From: Bacillota bacterium
GTDB taxonomy: Bacteria; Bacillota; Clostridia; Lachnospirales; Lachnospiraceae
Reading direction: 5' to 3'
NCBI GenBank assembly: GCA_023439125.1
Contig: JAEXOU010000006.1
Span: 62,001 to 126,000 of the forward strand
Length of the DNA: 64,000 bases
A program made the translations under genes and the position numbers. Under the pieces are notes generated by a model. That model did no database searches and had not been told where the DNA came from. It worked only from the letters and a program-made list of their open reading frames with translations. This document shows positions 1 to 8,711 of this stretch, one piece after another (the stretch's first letter is position 1; every line of letters starts with the position of its first letter).

Positions 1-795
1 TACTTGTATCTGAGGACGGTCTCTTAATTGCTCAAAACGTTGAATATGTGCCTTTTGTTTTGTGGAACGTGCTCTTGCACCACGCATCATCCACTCTAAC
101 TCCATACGGTACAGACTCTTATTTTTACGTTCAGTTGCAAGTTCCATTTCTTCTCGCTGAGCTTTTAATTCAACAAACTTAGAATAGTTTGCAGCATAAC
201 TATACAGTTTGGATTTATCGAGTTCAATGATACGGTTGGTAACTCGGTCTAAGAAATAACGATCATGAGTGACCATGATAAATGCACCCTTAAACTTTTT
301 TAAATATTCTTCTAACCATTCAGTCATTGTACTATCTAGGTGGTTTGTAGGTTCATCTAATACTAAAATATCAGCAGAAGTGAGTAAAGTACGAACTAAA
401 GCAACTCGCTTTTTTTGCCCTCCAGATAAAGATTTACAGCTTGCATCACAATCTTCAATTCCAAATCGTTGCAACATAGATTTTGCTTCACCAGCTAAAT
501 TTCGATACTCCTCTTTAGCAGTTTTACCGATAATCACATTCTCTAATATAGAAAGGGTATCATCAAAAACAGGCGTCTGAGATAGGTATTCAATTCTTAC
601 TTGTTTTCCTTTCGTAATCGTTCCTGAATCAGCCTCCTCGAGTCCGGCTATGATTTTTAAGAGTGTTGATTTACCAGTACCATTAATACCAATCACACCA
701 ATTCGATCCGTATCATTAATACCTAAACTTATATTATCAAAAAGCATACGCTCAGTATAACTTTTACTTACATTTTCTAGTGTTAATAAATTCAT
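1..795 (-). CDS. ABC-F family ATPase, YfmR/Uup-like (3' end outside window)
   Basis: The first 265 codons of a ribosome-associated ABC-F ATPase are read on the minus strand; the frame is still open at base 1, so the second half lies outside. Visible: Walker A GINGTGKS (residues 36-43), signature LSGGQ (about 123-127), Walker B/D-loop ILVLDEPTNHLD (about 143-154), and then the inter-domain linker with an arginine-rich GARARSTKQKA stretch typical of the YfmR/Uup subgroup. No membrane segment is present. Family knowledge: ABC-F proteins bind the ribosomal E site and relieve stalled or misfolded translation states. The ATG at 795 has a GGGAG ribosome site just upstream. Subgroup assignment is an inference because the second ATPase domain is not visible. 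Confidence 0.9.
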   Translation of the reverse strand, partial: MNLLTLENVSKSYTERMLFDNISLGINDTDRIGVIGINGTGKSTLLKIIAGLEEADSGTITKGKQVRIEYLSQTPVFDDTLSILENVIIGKTAKEEYRNLAGEAKSMLQRFGIEDCDASCKSLSGGQKKRVALVRTLLTSADILVLDEPTNHLDSTMTEWLEEYLKKFKGAFIMVTHDRYFLDRVTNRIIELDKSKLYSYAANYSKFVELKAQREEMELATERKNKSLYRMELEWMMRGARARSTKQKAHIQRFEQLRDRPQIQV

Positions 796-962
796 ATTAA
801 ACTCCCGTCCATATTCTATCGCTTGAAATAGTTCCAAGTTTTCTTCATTCTACCTTAAAATATAGTATAGTGCAATCATTCTTGTCATAACTTAAATAGA
901 ATAATCATATATTTCTTTTAAGACATGCTTTGTCATTTAGTTTACTCGAAAAGGGGTGTAGT

Positions 963-2270
963 ATGACCAATTATAAAAGATTTATATCATATCTTTATTA
1001 TTATGAAAATGGACAAAAGAAAGGAAATGTTGGATTTGCTAGAGTAGAATCAAGTAATGAGCTATGCAAAATAACAGTTCATTGTACCTTAAAATCAGTA
1101 CCTAAAAAATTGTGTAAGATATATCTTTTACGAAGACAAACATCACTCATTCGAAGTGAAGAGGTTGGGGCAGCAGAAGTAATAAATGGAATATTAGATG
1201 CAAAACTCTCCTTTGATCGAGGGACGATTGTACCAAAAGAATTTGAGTTTAAAGATTGTATTGGAATTGTATTTCTGTATTCCAAGGATAACTATATTGG
1301 TGCAAAATGGGATGAGTCAGCAATTACATATCATGAAGCAAGTTTGATTGAGCAATCAATGAATACAGAAAAGAAATCTGATCGTATAGAATCAAACAAT
1401 ACTCAGAAGGAGGAGTTACCTCAAGAAAAACCGAAGATGCAAGAAGGGGTACAAAAATGGACTGAGAAACTTGAAAAGCCACTTAAGGAAGAACCAGAGA
1501 AATCTGAGGAAAGTATAACATCATCCAAGAACTTTGATATAGAGGAACCAGCAATACCAATGCCAGAGATTCTGAACAAAAAAGTAATGTTTCAGATGAT
1601 TCCAGAGGAAGATATTAAAGTTATAGATACTAATGAAAAAAATAAGGAAACATCGAGTATTTCTGGAGAGTTGAAGAAGGAGATTGTCGTAGAGAAACCG
1701 GATAACAATAAAGAAGTTACTTCAATCAATGATTCAGAAGTACATTGTGAGAGTATAAGTAAACAAGAGAGTCTAGTGATGGATGAAGACATAGACAGAG
1801 AAGTAGACGAGGAAAGAAAAGAGGCTGATATAACGAATGAGGAGGATGAAATAGTTACTGTAACAGGTGGTTCAGCAGCAGCTGCATTGAATATGAGTCA
1901 ATGGGTAGACCATCCTGCTGCAAGAGCAATTTTAAATCGTTTTGTCCGTATGTATCCATTTGATGATGGTGAAATTGCTGAATGTGTCAGATTAGAACCA
2001 AAAGATATTGGATTGTTACCTATGACTGCATGGCCACTAGGTAATAATAGTTTTGTGTTACATTCCTATTGCAATTTCCGTCATTTACTTTTTGCTAAGA
2101 AACTTACAAGAGAGGGCTGTGAATATTATCTAATGGTTCCAGGAACACTCAATGCTCGTGAAAGGCAACTAGCAAAAATGTTTGGATTTGAGAATTTTAA
2201 GTGTTCCCGTCGTAGAAGTATGAGAGATGGAGAGTTTGGTTATTGGTATATTGCAATTTTCTTTAACTAA
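963..2270 (+). CDS. Hypothetical protein, Lachnospiraceae type (DUF6128-like)
   Basis: 435-aa protein. The N-terminal ~130 residues form a compact domain beginning MTNYKRFISYLYYYENG. A long charged Glu/Lys-rich linker follows (about residues 135-310), then a conserved-looking C-terminal domain of ~125 residues rich in aromatic residues. I chose ATG 963 because AAAAGGGGTG lies 5-12 bases upstream; the open frame extends 33 bases further but has no better start. From memory this resembles the Lachnospiraceae DUF6128 group, whose function is unknown to me. There is no signal peptide or membrane segment. Its stop overlaps by 4 bases the stop of the convergent acetyltransferase gene. Function is not inferred. 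Confidence 0.8.
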   Translation: MTNYKRFISYLYYYENGQKKGNVGFARVESSNELCKITVHCTLKSVPKKLCKIYLLRRQTSLIRSEEVGAAEVINGILDAKLSFDRGTIVPKEFEFKDCIGIVFLYSKDNYIGAKWDESAITYHEASLIEQSMNTEKKSDRIESNNTQKEELPQEKPKMQEGVQKWTEKLEKPLKEEPEKSEESITSSKNFDIEEPAIPMPEILNKKVMFQMIPEEDIKVIDTNEKNKETSSISGELKKEIVVEKPDNNKEVTSINDSEVHCESISKQESLVMDEDIDREVDEERKEADITNEEDEIVTVTGGSAAAALNMSQWVDHPAARAILNRFVRMYPFDDGEIAECVRLEPKDIGLLPMTAWPLGNNSFVLHSYCNFRHLLFAKKLTREGCEYYLMVPGTLNARERQLAKMFGFENFKCSRRRSMRDGEFGYWYIAIFFN

Positions 2271-2845
2271 TTGCTTCTGAGCTGAGTTTTAGGTATATTT
2301 TCTGTTTCTAAAAGAGAGTAACGACAATGATCCTCAAAGCGTCCGTTAATCTCACAACTCTGTCTAGTAATTCCTTCATATGTAAAGTTAAGTCGTTTCA
2401 TTAATTCAATGGAACGATGATTGTTTGGCATAACCTCAGCTTCAATTCGATGAAGATGGTAAGTACGAAACATGATTGGAAGTAAGCAGGAGATTGCTTC
2501 AAATGCATATCCTTTATGCCATGCTGTAGCTGCTAGCTTGTAGCCAAGTTTGCAGCTACAGTTCGGGTAACGCATTAGATGATAAAAGTGTATACTTCCA
2601 ATAATTGTGCTTAAGTTTTGTTTCTCAAAGACAAAATATCGTATGGATTGTGACCGAGCAGCTAGATTACGCTCTGCTATAAGTAGGGATTTTTGATAGT
2701 TTAGTGTGTAGAATTGTGCAGCATGTGTGGGTTCCCATGGTTCAAAAAGCTTTTGATTTTCCTGATAAAATGATAGCACATTAGGTGCTGAGGTTTCATC
2801 GAGTAGTTTAATTACTAATCGTTCAGTTATATACATATTTTCCAT
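2267..2845 (-). CDS. GNAT family N-acetyltransferase, RimJ/RimL-like
   Basis: 192-aa protein with the layout of RimJ/RimL/SpeG-type GNAT enzymes: N-terminal ITERLVIKLL strand, central IIGSIHFYHL, the acyl-CoA-loop region LGYKLAATAWHKGYAFEA (about 100-118), and a C-terminal AEVMPNNHRSIELMKRLNF motif (about 135-155). Such enzymes move an acetyl group from acetyl-CoA to protein N-termini or small amines; the substrate cannot be read from the sequence. It is a stand-alone gene, convergent with the upstream plus-strand gene and 40 bases downstream of nrdG on the same strand, so it may be the last gene of the tadA-nrdG transcript. An internal ATG at codon 4 is an alternative start. Confidence 0.85.
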   Translation of the reverse strand: MENMYITERLVIKLLDETSAPNVLSFYQENQKLFEPWEPTHAAQFYTLNYQKSLLIAERNLAARSQSIRYFVFEKQNLSTIIGSIHFYHLMRYPNCSCKLGYKLAATAWHKGYAFEAISCLLPIMFRTYHLHRIEAEVMPNNHRSIELMKRLNFTYEGITRQSCEINGRFEDHCRYSLLETENIPKTQLRSN

Positions 2846-2886
2846 ATGTCCTCCAATGGAATGATTTCATAGTACCCTTCCCTTAT

Positions 2887-3582
2887 TTATTCTATGCCTC
2901 GGCCTTCAACATTAGGAATGATAACACGTACCTTTTCAACCAGTTCCTTCATTTCTTGTTTGGAAAAACCAGACATATCCTGTTGAATCAGATCACCAGA
3001 GTCAACAAATGCCTGAAGGTAATAATGAGAGCAGCCAGTAATCATAGTTGAGATATCACGAAAATCATCCAATGTATGTAGTTCTTTTACTACGGTAGTT
3101 CTAAACTCATGTGCAACACCAGAGTCTATAATGATACGAATTGATTCTAAAATTGGTGTGATATCAAAAGGTGTGATTCCAATTGTTTTCTCATATTTAC
3201 ACTTAGAATTTTTAATGTCCATGGCAACGTAATCGACTAGTTTTTCCTGTATTAACTCTTGAAGTAATTTCGGATTTGTTCCATTGGTATCAAGCTTAAC
3301 TAAGAAACCAAGTTCCTTTATTTTAACAAGAAACTCTTTTAAGTCAGATTGCATCGTTGGTTCTCCACCAGTAACACAAACACCTTCAAGAATTCCAACT
3401 CTTGTCTTTAGATATGCTATAATATCATGTTCTTGTAGTAATGAATCATTTGAGATATGTGTAACTAAAGAAGCATTATGGCAAAAAGGGCATCGAAGGT
3501 TACATCCTCCAGTAAATATACTGCAAGCCATATGTTCTGGATAATCTAAAAGTGTTAATTTATAGAAACCGTGAATTTTCAT
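2887..3582 (-). CDS. nrdG: Anaerobic ribonucleoside-triphosphate reductase activating protein
   Basis: 231-aa radical SAM protein. Residues 27-34 carry the iron-sulfur motif CNLRCPFC (CxxxCxxC), followed by the SAM-binding VTGGEPTMQ at about 70-78. The start FYKLTLLDYPEHMACSIFTGGCN is characteristic of the NrdG/pyruvate-formate-lyase-activase family. It would generate the glycyl radical of the class III ribonucleotide reductase, which fits a strict anaerobe; the reductase gene itself is not in the window. The ATG overlaps the tadA stop as ATGA (4 bases), so the two are translationally coupled. The long C-terminal half resembles the longer clostridial NrdG type (TIGR02495-like) rather than the ~155-aa enterobacterial one. 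Confidence 0.88.
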   Translation of the reverse strand: MKIHGFYKLTLLDYPEHMACSIFTGGCNLRCPFCHNASLVTHISNDSLLQEHDIIAYLKTRVGILEGVCVTGGEPTMQSDLKEFLVKIKELGFLVKLDTNGTNPKLLQELIQEKLVDYVAMDIKNSKCKYEKTIGITPFDITPILESIRIIIDSGVAHEFRTTVVKELHTLDDFRDISTMITGCSHYYLQAFVDSGDLIQQDMSGFSKQEMKELVEKVRVIIPNVEGRGIE

Positions 3583-4067
3583 TCCTCTGCCTCCTGAGCT
3601 GTAACTTTTTGCATTTTTTTCTTTTTCCGTAAATCAATAAAAAAGTCTTGCATTATTTTTTTACATTCTTCTTCTAGAACTCCAGTAGTTAAGTCTACTT
3701 GATGGTTAAATTGTTGTATCTGTAACAGATTTAAAATTGAACCAGCACAACCCGCTTTTGGATTCATTGCGCCAATAACAACACGGTCCATTCTAGATTG
3801 TACAATTGCACCAGCACACATTTGGCACGGTTCGAGTGTGACATACATCGTACAACCTTCCAATCGCCAATCACCTAATTTTTTACTTGCTTTTCCAATT
3901 GCTAAAACTTCAGCATGTGCTAAAGTAGTTTTATTTGTATTTCTTTTATTATATGCTCTGGCAATTATTTTTCCATCATATACGATTACACACCCAATTG
4001 GCACCTCATCAATTCTTTCCGCTTTAAGTGCCTCACGAATTGCTGCTTTCATAAATTTTTCGTCCAT
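3579..4067 (-). CDS. tadA: tRNA-specific adenosine deaminase TadA
   Basis: 162-aa zinc-dependent deaminase that converts A34 to inosine in tRNA-Arg(ACG). The zinc ligands and proton-shuttle glutamate are visible: H51-A-E53 and PCQMC with C81 and C84. The MKAAIREALKA start and PIGCVIVYDGKIIARAYN strand are standard for TadA. Length is normal for the family, with a short Lys-rich tail. AAGGGAT precedes the ATG at 4067. It is the first gene of a minus-strand pair with nrdG (4-base overlap). It diverges from the SRP RNA promoter, from which it is separated by about 100 bases. Confidence 0.93.
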   Translation of the reverse strand: MDEKFMKAAIREALKAERIDEVPIGCVIVYDGKIIARAYNKRNTNKTTLAHAEVLAIGKASKKLGDWRLEGCTMYVTLEPCQMCAGAIVQSRMDRVVIGAMNPKAGCAGSILNLLQIQQFNHQVDLTTGVLEEECKKIMQDFFIDLRKKKKMQKVTAQEAEE

Positions 4068-4164
4068 TGTTATATCCCTTCAACCATTTTACTTACCATA
4101 ATTAATTATATCATTATATGGATTGGCCGTCATGTCAAGATTAAAATTTTGCAAAAGTAAGCCC

Positions 4165-4193
4165 TTGACATTAAGCCTTGAATTAAGTATACT
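4165..4193 (+). promoter_or_regulatory. Sigma-A promoter of the SRP RNA gene
   Basis: TTGACA (4165-4170), a 17-base spacer, then TATACT (4188-4193). It lies about 45 bases upstream of the SRP RNA body, so the primary transcript probably starts near 4200 and is trimmed. Confidence 0.8.
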
Positions 4194-4238
4194 TAGTATT
4201 ACCTTTCAATAGATAAGGTATTAAATTGTTATAAAGTT

Positions 4239-4503
4239 TCCGTGCAGCCGGGGAGATAGCGGTGCCCTGTACCTGCAATCCGCTACAGCAGGGGTGATGT
4301 CTTGCCTAGGATATTATTATTGCATAGCTGCCCTTTACAAGTGGCGTTGACGTTTGGGTCTTGCGCAATGGGAATTTGTGAACCGTGTCAGGGCAGGAAT
4401 GCAGCAGCACTAAGCAAAACCTCTCGTGTGCCGCGAGGTAGCCTGGACCGAGTTAACTATAAAGGTAACGTTTGTGGTAAGTATTCGAAGCAAGGCGCAC
4501 GGA
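4239..4503 (+). ncRNA. ffs: Signal recognition particle RNA, large (Bacillus-type) with Alu domain
   Basis: About 265 nt resembling the 271-nt B. subtilis scRNA. Visible are the Alu-domain segment GGTGCCCTGTACCTGCAAT (about 4261-4280), the GTTGACGTTTGGGTC and GTGTCAGGGCAGGAATGCAG segments that form the GGAA-capped Ffh-binding helix 8 with its AGCAGCA internal loop, and the closing pair CCGTGC (4240) with GCACGG (4497-4502). The RNA scaffolds Ffh and the Alu domain for co-translational targeting. Ends are approximate. The promoter at 4165 and terminator at 4541 flank it. A short open frame across the RNA is not a gene. Confidence 0.92.
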
Positions 4504-4540
4504 TTAAAATAAATATTAATTCAATAGATTAAAACTTGAG

Positions 4541-4570
4541 TGTCGTCACAATTGTGAACGACATTTTTTT
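4541..4570 (+). terminator. Intrinsic terminator of the SRP RNA
   Basis: TGTCGT(4541-4546)-CACAATTGTGA-ACGACA hairpin followed by a run of eight or nine T. It ends the SRP RNA transcript. Confidence 0.85.
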
Positions 4571-4610
4571 TATATATTATGAAATTCCTCTGAATTTCCA
4601 ATTTGGAGCT
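4571..4610 (+). repeat. Partial copy of repeat family 2 (hairpin with CCTCTGAATTTCC)
   Basis: Immediately after the T-run of the SRP RNA terminator comes a short hairpin GAAATTC-CTCT-GAATTTC preceded by TATATATTAT. The same CCTCYGAATTTCC core occurs in the fuller copies near 31906 and 44091, and the copy at 44091 also begins TATATATTA right after a terminator T-run. Here the 97-base downstream part of the family is absent, so this looks like a truncated copy. Confidence 0.5.
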
Positions 4611-4734
4611 AATAATCCGTCATTTTGCGAATAAATGATACATTTTTCCCATAAAATTATCTTTCCCAACTCTTCTATTTAGATTATAATAAGGGTAGGC
4701 TTTTTTAATAGTTTATACTTAGGAGGGCGTCAAT

Positions 4735-7047
4735 TTGTTACTAAAATCAAATGAAATAAATCAATTAGTAAAAGACACGGTTATCTTTCAAGAAGGGGAT
4801 ACTGTGACGCACATTTTCATTATATTAAAAGGCCATATTTTGGCTAAGAATAGGGGAAGCAAAATAACGCTTTTTCAAGGAAACATTATAGGGATACCAG
4901 ATTTGTATATTGGAAAATATATAAGTGAGTATGTTGTACAGGAGGATGCAGTTATTTATCCATTTTTAGCTCATAATCCTGCAGACTTAGAAGATATTTT
5001 TTCAATGAATAAAGAATATCAAGGCGTCGTAATGTATTCACTGTGTAATTACATAAAAAAGATGAATGTTTTAATGGAAGAGTTAAAGGATTGCTCAGAT
5101 TTTTTATATAATTTTGTACAAGATATTTATAAAAAATACAGTATATTTTGCTTGAATAATAAGCAGCGATTTCTATCGAATCCACTGATTGAGCGAATAG
5201 AACCTTATGCCAATGACTTTCCAACAGATTCTGATTTGATTGAGTACTATTTGGAGTGTACCAAAGTACCTGTTGCTACGATGAAGGACTATTATGGTAA
5301 TAGTGTATTTATTACAAAACGACACATGGAAGAATCAGCAGGTATTATTGCTGCAATGATTATGGAGAGTATGGAGCTGATAGCGTATATCAGTGATACA
5401 TTTAAATTTATTATTAATGGAAATGAACCTTCCTTATTCCGTAACATGTCGGAACTCTTCATGACATTAAAAAATAATGGTACATATTCGAATGAAATCA
5501 TGGAGGTTATTGACTCTATGGTTGATGAAATAAACAGAACGGATTTATTATTTGAACGTAATGCAAATGACAAACTACCTATTAATCGAGCAAGTTTTGA
5601 AGAAATGTATTGTGGCTTGATTTCCGGGGATATGAAATCAATAAGCCAAGACGAGAAGGCGAGGTTCACACAGGAAGAAATTCTTAAAAATAGTCAAGAT
5701 ACATTAAGGCAAATTTTGAATTACTCTACTCTTGAAAAAGATAAAGAAATAAAAATAGTAACTGCAATCAATGAATTTATTAATTTACAAGATAAATTGT
5801 CCACCTCAGATGAAGCACGTATATGTCGCAGAGAACTGACAAACTTATTTTATGAATTGTATGAGGATGTATTTTATGTTGCTTATGAATCAGATGCAAT
5901 TCCAAAGACAATCGAGTTATTTTTAAATTTCGGTTTATTGGATGAACGTTTACTAAGTGAAGAGCAAATTATTTCTATTTATCGACTTGCATTGGATCAA
6001 GACGACTATAATCTTAAGATATATACAGTATTTGAATGGTTAAAACTGGTATATGAGGGTAAAAAGGAACCATCCAAGAATGAATTCGACCAAGAATATT
6101 CTGACTATCTCCGTCACCTAAGGAAGACAGAGTCAATGACTGAGGAGGAGGAAAAAGCAAGGCTCCATAATCCAAAAGAGCGGCTCCATTATGAAATTAC
6201 GAATATGTTTAAGGTTAACAATAAGATAGTACATGGTCAAATTTCATCATTTGTTCCTTGTCTATATCAGGATATCTTTTTAAATTATCCTGAGAAAGAA
6301 TTTTTAACAAGAGAGCGCATATATCAGGTATTTGAGCGTATACGAGCAATTGATTACTCTGCATTTTACCGAGAGAGTATGTATGCAAATCAAGAGGCTA
6401 AAATTGATAAAGAATTTATCATGACAGAAGTATTTCCAGATATTATCTTAATGCCAATGGCAGGAAGTTCATCTTCTATGTGGCAAGAGATTAGCGGAAA
6501 GAGAAGAACGAATCCTGGAAGATTTGTATTACCAATCTTTATGGATTCCAATTTGGATGATGTTATGATAAGATTGTTTGGTCGTTTCCGTTGGGAGTTA
6601 TGCCGTTGTATTCAGGGAGCTGCTTGGAATAATCTGAAGCACAAATCATTAACAAGTGAGTACATGGATTATCTCCAATTTTATCGCAAGAATCATGAAC
6701 TTACAGAGGAACGTAAGGAAAAATTAAAACTTCAGATTCAAAAAGCAAGAAATAATAGCCGTGAAGTATTTGTTATTGATTATGAAGCCTGGATCAAGGG
6801 AGAGGCGAATGGAGCAATACGATTAAATCGAGTGGTTCGAGAGATTATGGCGACGTACTGTCCATTCTCAAAAGAGATTCGCCTCAAAAGTATGACTCAA
6901 CCGATGTTTGCAGATGCATATGCCCGCTTTCAGAGAGAGTGTGCGAAAAAAATACATGAATATGAATTACGAATCCATGCGATGCAAAAAAATAATGCAA
7001 TCATAACCAAGGAAATAGCGGATACATTAAATTACTATCGACTATAA
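4735..7047 (+). CDS. Large protein with N-terminal cyclic-nucleotide-binding-like domain, first gene of the condensin-like cluster
   Basis: 770-aa cytoplasmic protein without membrane segments. Residues ~10-100 read like a CRP-type cNMP-binding beta-barrel (VIFQEGDTVTHIFIILKGHI, then FQGNIIGIPDLYIG), but there is no helix-turn-helix behind it. Instead comes a ~430-residue helical middle part and a conserved-looking C-terminal domain (about 520-770) with PDIILMPMAGSSSSMWQE, FVLPIF and LFGRFRWELCRCIQGAAWN. The start is TTG at 4735, set by AGGAGGG at 4721-4727. A TATAAT at 4685-4690 may be its -10. The gene is followed after 62 bases by jetA on the same strand. No nuclease motif was recognised. 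Whether it senses a nucleotide is unknown: I do not see a clear phosphate-binding cassette. Function is inferred from neighbours only. Confidence 0.75.
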   Translation: MLLKSNEINQLVKDTVIFQEGDTVTHIFIILKGHILAKNRGSKITLFQGNIIGIPDLYIGKYISEYVVQEDAVIYPFLAHNPADLEDIFSMNKEYQGVVMYSLCNYIKKMNVLMEELKDCSDFLYNFVQDIYKKYSIFCLNNKQRFLSNPLIERIEPYANDFPTDSDLIEYYLECTKVPVATMKDYYGNSVFITKRHMEESAGIIAAMIMESMELIAYISDTFKFIINGNEPSLFRNMSELFMTLKNNGTYSNEIMEVIDSMVDEINRTDLLFERNANDKLPINRASFEEMYCGLISGDMKSISQDEKARFTQEEILKNSQDTLRQILNYSTLEKDKEIKIVTAINEFINLQDKLSTSDEARICRRELTNLFYELYEDVFYVAYESDAIPKTIELFLNFGLLDERLLSEEQIISIYRLALDQDDYNLKIYTVFEWLKLVYEGKKEPSKNEFDQEYSDYLRHLRKTESMTEEEEKARLHNPKERLHYEITNMFKVNNKIVHGQISSFVPCLYQDIFLNYPEKEFLTRERIYQVFERIRAIDYSAFYRESMYANQEAKIDKEFIMTEVFPDIILMPMAGSSSSMWQEISGKRRTNPGRFVLPIFMDSNLDDVMIRLFGRFRWELCRCIQGAAWNNLKHKSLTSEYMDYLQFYRKNHELTEERKEKLKLQIQKARNNSREVFVIDYEAWIKGEANGAIRLNRVVREIMATYCPFSKEIRLKSMTQPMFADAYARFQRECAKKIHEYELRIHAMQKNNAIITKEIADTLNYYRL

Positions 7048-7071
7048 GGGTTGTTTATCGTGAGTATGAGG

Positions 7072-7099
7072 CTGTCCCCAAATGGGGACAGTTTCTTTT
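7072..7099 (+). terminator. Terminator-like hairpin between the first condensin-cluster gene and jetA
   Basis: CTGTCCCC (7072-7079), loop AAAT, GGGGACAG (7084-7091), followed by TTTCTTTTC. It is a perfect 8-bp stem with an interrupted U-tract, ending about 10 bases before the jetA ATG at 7110. It could lower read-through into jetA or stabilise processed mRNA ends. Confidence 0.6.
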
Positions 7100-7109
7100 C
7101 GGAGGAAGA

Positions 7110-8696
7110 ATGGGAAGCAATTATATATTACGCAGTGACATTGTAAATAATCATAGTGAACGAATGAATTATCTGAAGAAGTATATTCCGTTTATCCGTC
7201 TTTTAGAGACAAGTCTTTCACAATTTCGTGACGGAAAATATGCAATCGTAGATATGGGATACATAACGATGGCAGTACTTCGTTATTTTATTGAAGAGAA
7301 TCACTTTAATGATCGAGCTTTATCATATCAGGAGATTACAGATTTTATCGGAGATCTACTTGCATTGGATTTTGATTTGAAGTTGACGATAGAAGAGAAA
7401 AAAGAAATATCAGACTATATCTTTGATAAGATAAAAAACGATGGAAAGCCATTTACAATGGACTATTTTGATCCTGCGGTTAAGAAGGTAAAAACTGCCC
7501 GTATGCGCCTAATCGAATCAAAGCTGATTGGTAATTCGATTGTATATTCAATAACTGCTGATGCAATCGAATTCTATCTAGAGACAAAAGAAGTGAAAGA
7601 AGAGAGTAAAATCAGCATTCAGCAATTGTTATTAGAAAAGATGATTGCAGCTAAGAATTTTAAAGGCGGTACGGATGTTGTTAAGCGTATTAATAGTGAA
7701 GTAGGCAAATTACGTGTGAAAAAACAGGAGGTATTATTACTTCTCGGAATAAATGTATTTGAAGGTGTAAAGGCACTTGAAGAATTCCAGAAAACAGGAA
7801 TGCAATGGTTTGAAGAGGAGCAAAAGGCGTTCACTCGTAATAAAGACCTAATTGAGCAGGCTTTGAGAAAAGCAGAGGATTTGGCGAAAGAGCATGGGAA
7901 TGGAGTTGAGTATACAAAGACATTAGAAGATATTTATGAACTGGAGATGGAACTGCAAAGAGCCATGAATTATCATTCCGCTTTATTAGCAGACTGTATG
8001 GAGCTCCAAATAAAATCGGATGAGATAATAAGTAAGTATAAGTATAGTCGATTAAGGAATGCATTTGATTTCAATCGTTTTGCTGAGAATGCAAAGAGCA
8101 CAAATGATGTCTCGTCTTTATCTTTTTTGATGAAACCGTTATGTAACCCATTTCTTAACAAGAGTTTTTCGCTAGGTAATATCGATGAGATACTGACTTA
8201 TGCTACGAATAAGGAGGAAGTTAAGGAAGAAGTCAAGGAAGTTAAGGAAGAAGTATATCGCTTTGATGATGAGCTAGAGGAGGAGAGAATTTCAGAAAAT
8301 TACTTTGCAATGCTGAAAGTACTACTTCAGACATTATCGACAAGGGATTCCTTTACACTCAAAGAATTTAATGAGGAATTAGAGCTTACCTTCTTTGATG
8401 ACATATTTAAAAATAGCGATTACTATTCTTTTTTAGTTCATTTATGCCAGAAGAAAGAGTATCATTTGAAAGAGATTATTAATAAACAGGATACTTTTTT
8501 TGATGCAATATTAGCTAAGTTTTTAGAGCTTGAAGTGAATGCAAAGTATAGAAAATTAGTTTTTTCTCTTCAATTATCCTCAACTTTTAAGGATATCAGT
8601 ATAGAGTCTGATTCGATTGAACATACAATCACAATGATTGATGGTGACCGACAATTTGTCACATCCAATATTGTGTTTGTACGCTTACGACAGTAG
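7110..8696 (+). CDS. jetA: Wadjet JetA / MukF-like kleisin subunit
   Basis: 528-aa protein beginning with a helical domain (YLKKYIPFIRLLETSL, then QFRDGKYAIVDMGYITMAVLRYF) like the JetA/DUF5716 family that I remember from Wadjet systems. A winged-helix-like section (about 60-160) is followed by coiled-coil stretches (about 240-330), a Glu/Lys-rich linker with repeated EEVKEEVKEV (about 365-385), and a C-terminal domain. Kleisins of this type bridge the SMC heads and bind the KITE subunit. GGAGGAAG precedes the ATG at 7110. The gene lies 15 bases upstream of the jetB-like gene. Family assignment rests on memory of sequence features plus gene order (F-E-B as in mukFEB/jetABC). Confidence 0.75.
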   Translation: MGSNYILRSDIVNNHSERMNYLKKYIPFIRLLETSLSQFRDGKYAIVDMGYITMAVLRYFIEENHFNDRALSYQEITDFIGDLLALDFDLKLTIEEKKEISDYIFDKIKNDGKPFTMDYFDPAVKKVKTARMRLIESKLIGNSIVYSITADAIEFYLETKEVKEESKISIQQLLLEKMIAAKNFKGGTDVVKRINSEVGKLRVKKQEVLLLLGINVFEGVKALEEFQKTGMQWFEEEQKAFTRNKDLIEQALRKAEDLAKEHGNGVEYTKTLEDIYELEMELQRAMNYHSALLADCMELQIKSDEIISKYKYSRLRNAFDFNRFAENAKSTNDVSSLSFLMKPLCNPFLNKSFSLGNIDEILTYATNKEEVKEEVKEVKEEVYRFDDELEEERISENYFAMLKVLLQTLSTRDSFTLKEFNEELELTFFDDIFKNSDYYSFLVHLCQKKEYHLKEIINKQDTFFDAILAKFLELEVNAKYRKLVFSLQLSSTFKDISIESDSIEHTITMIDGDRQFVTSNIVFVRLRQ

Positions 8697-8711
8697 ATAG
8701 GAGTTAGAATT

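Noticed and set aside
4302..4532. 76-codon open frame on the plus strand
   Set aside because: It runs across the SRP RNA gene, whose sequence and promoter/terminator explain the region; no ribosome site.
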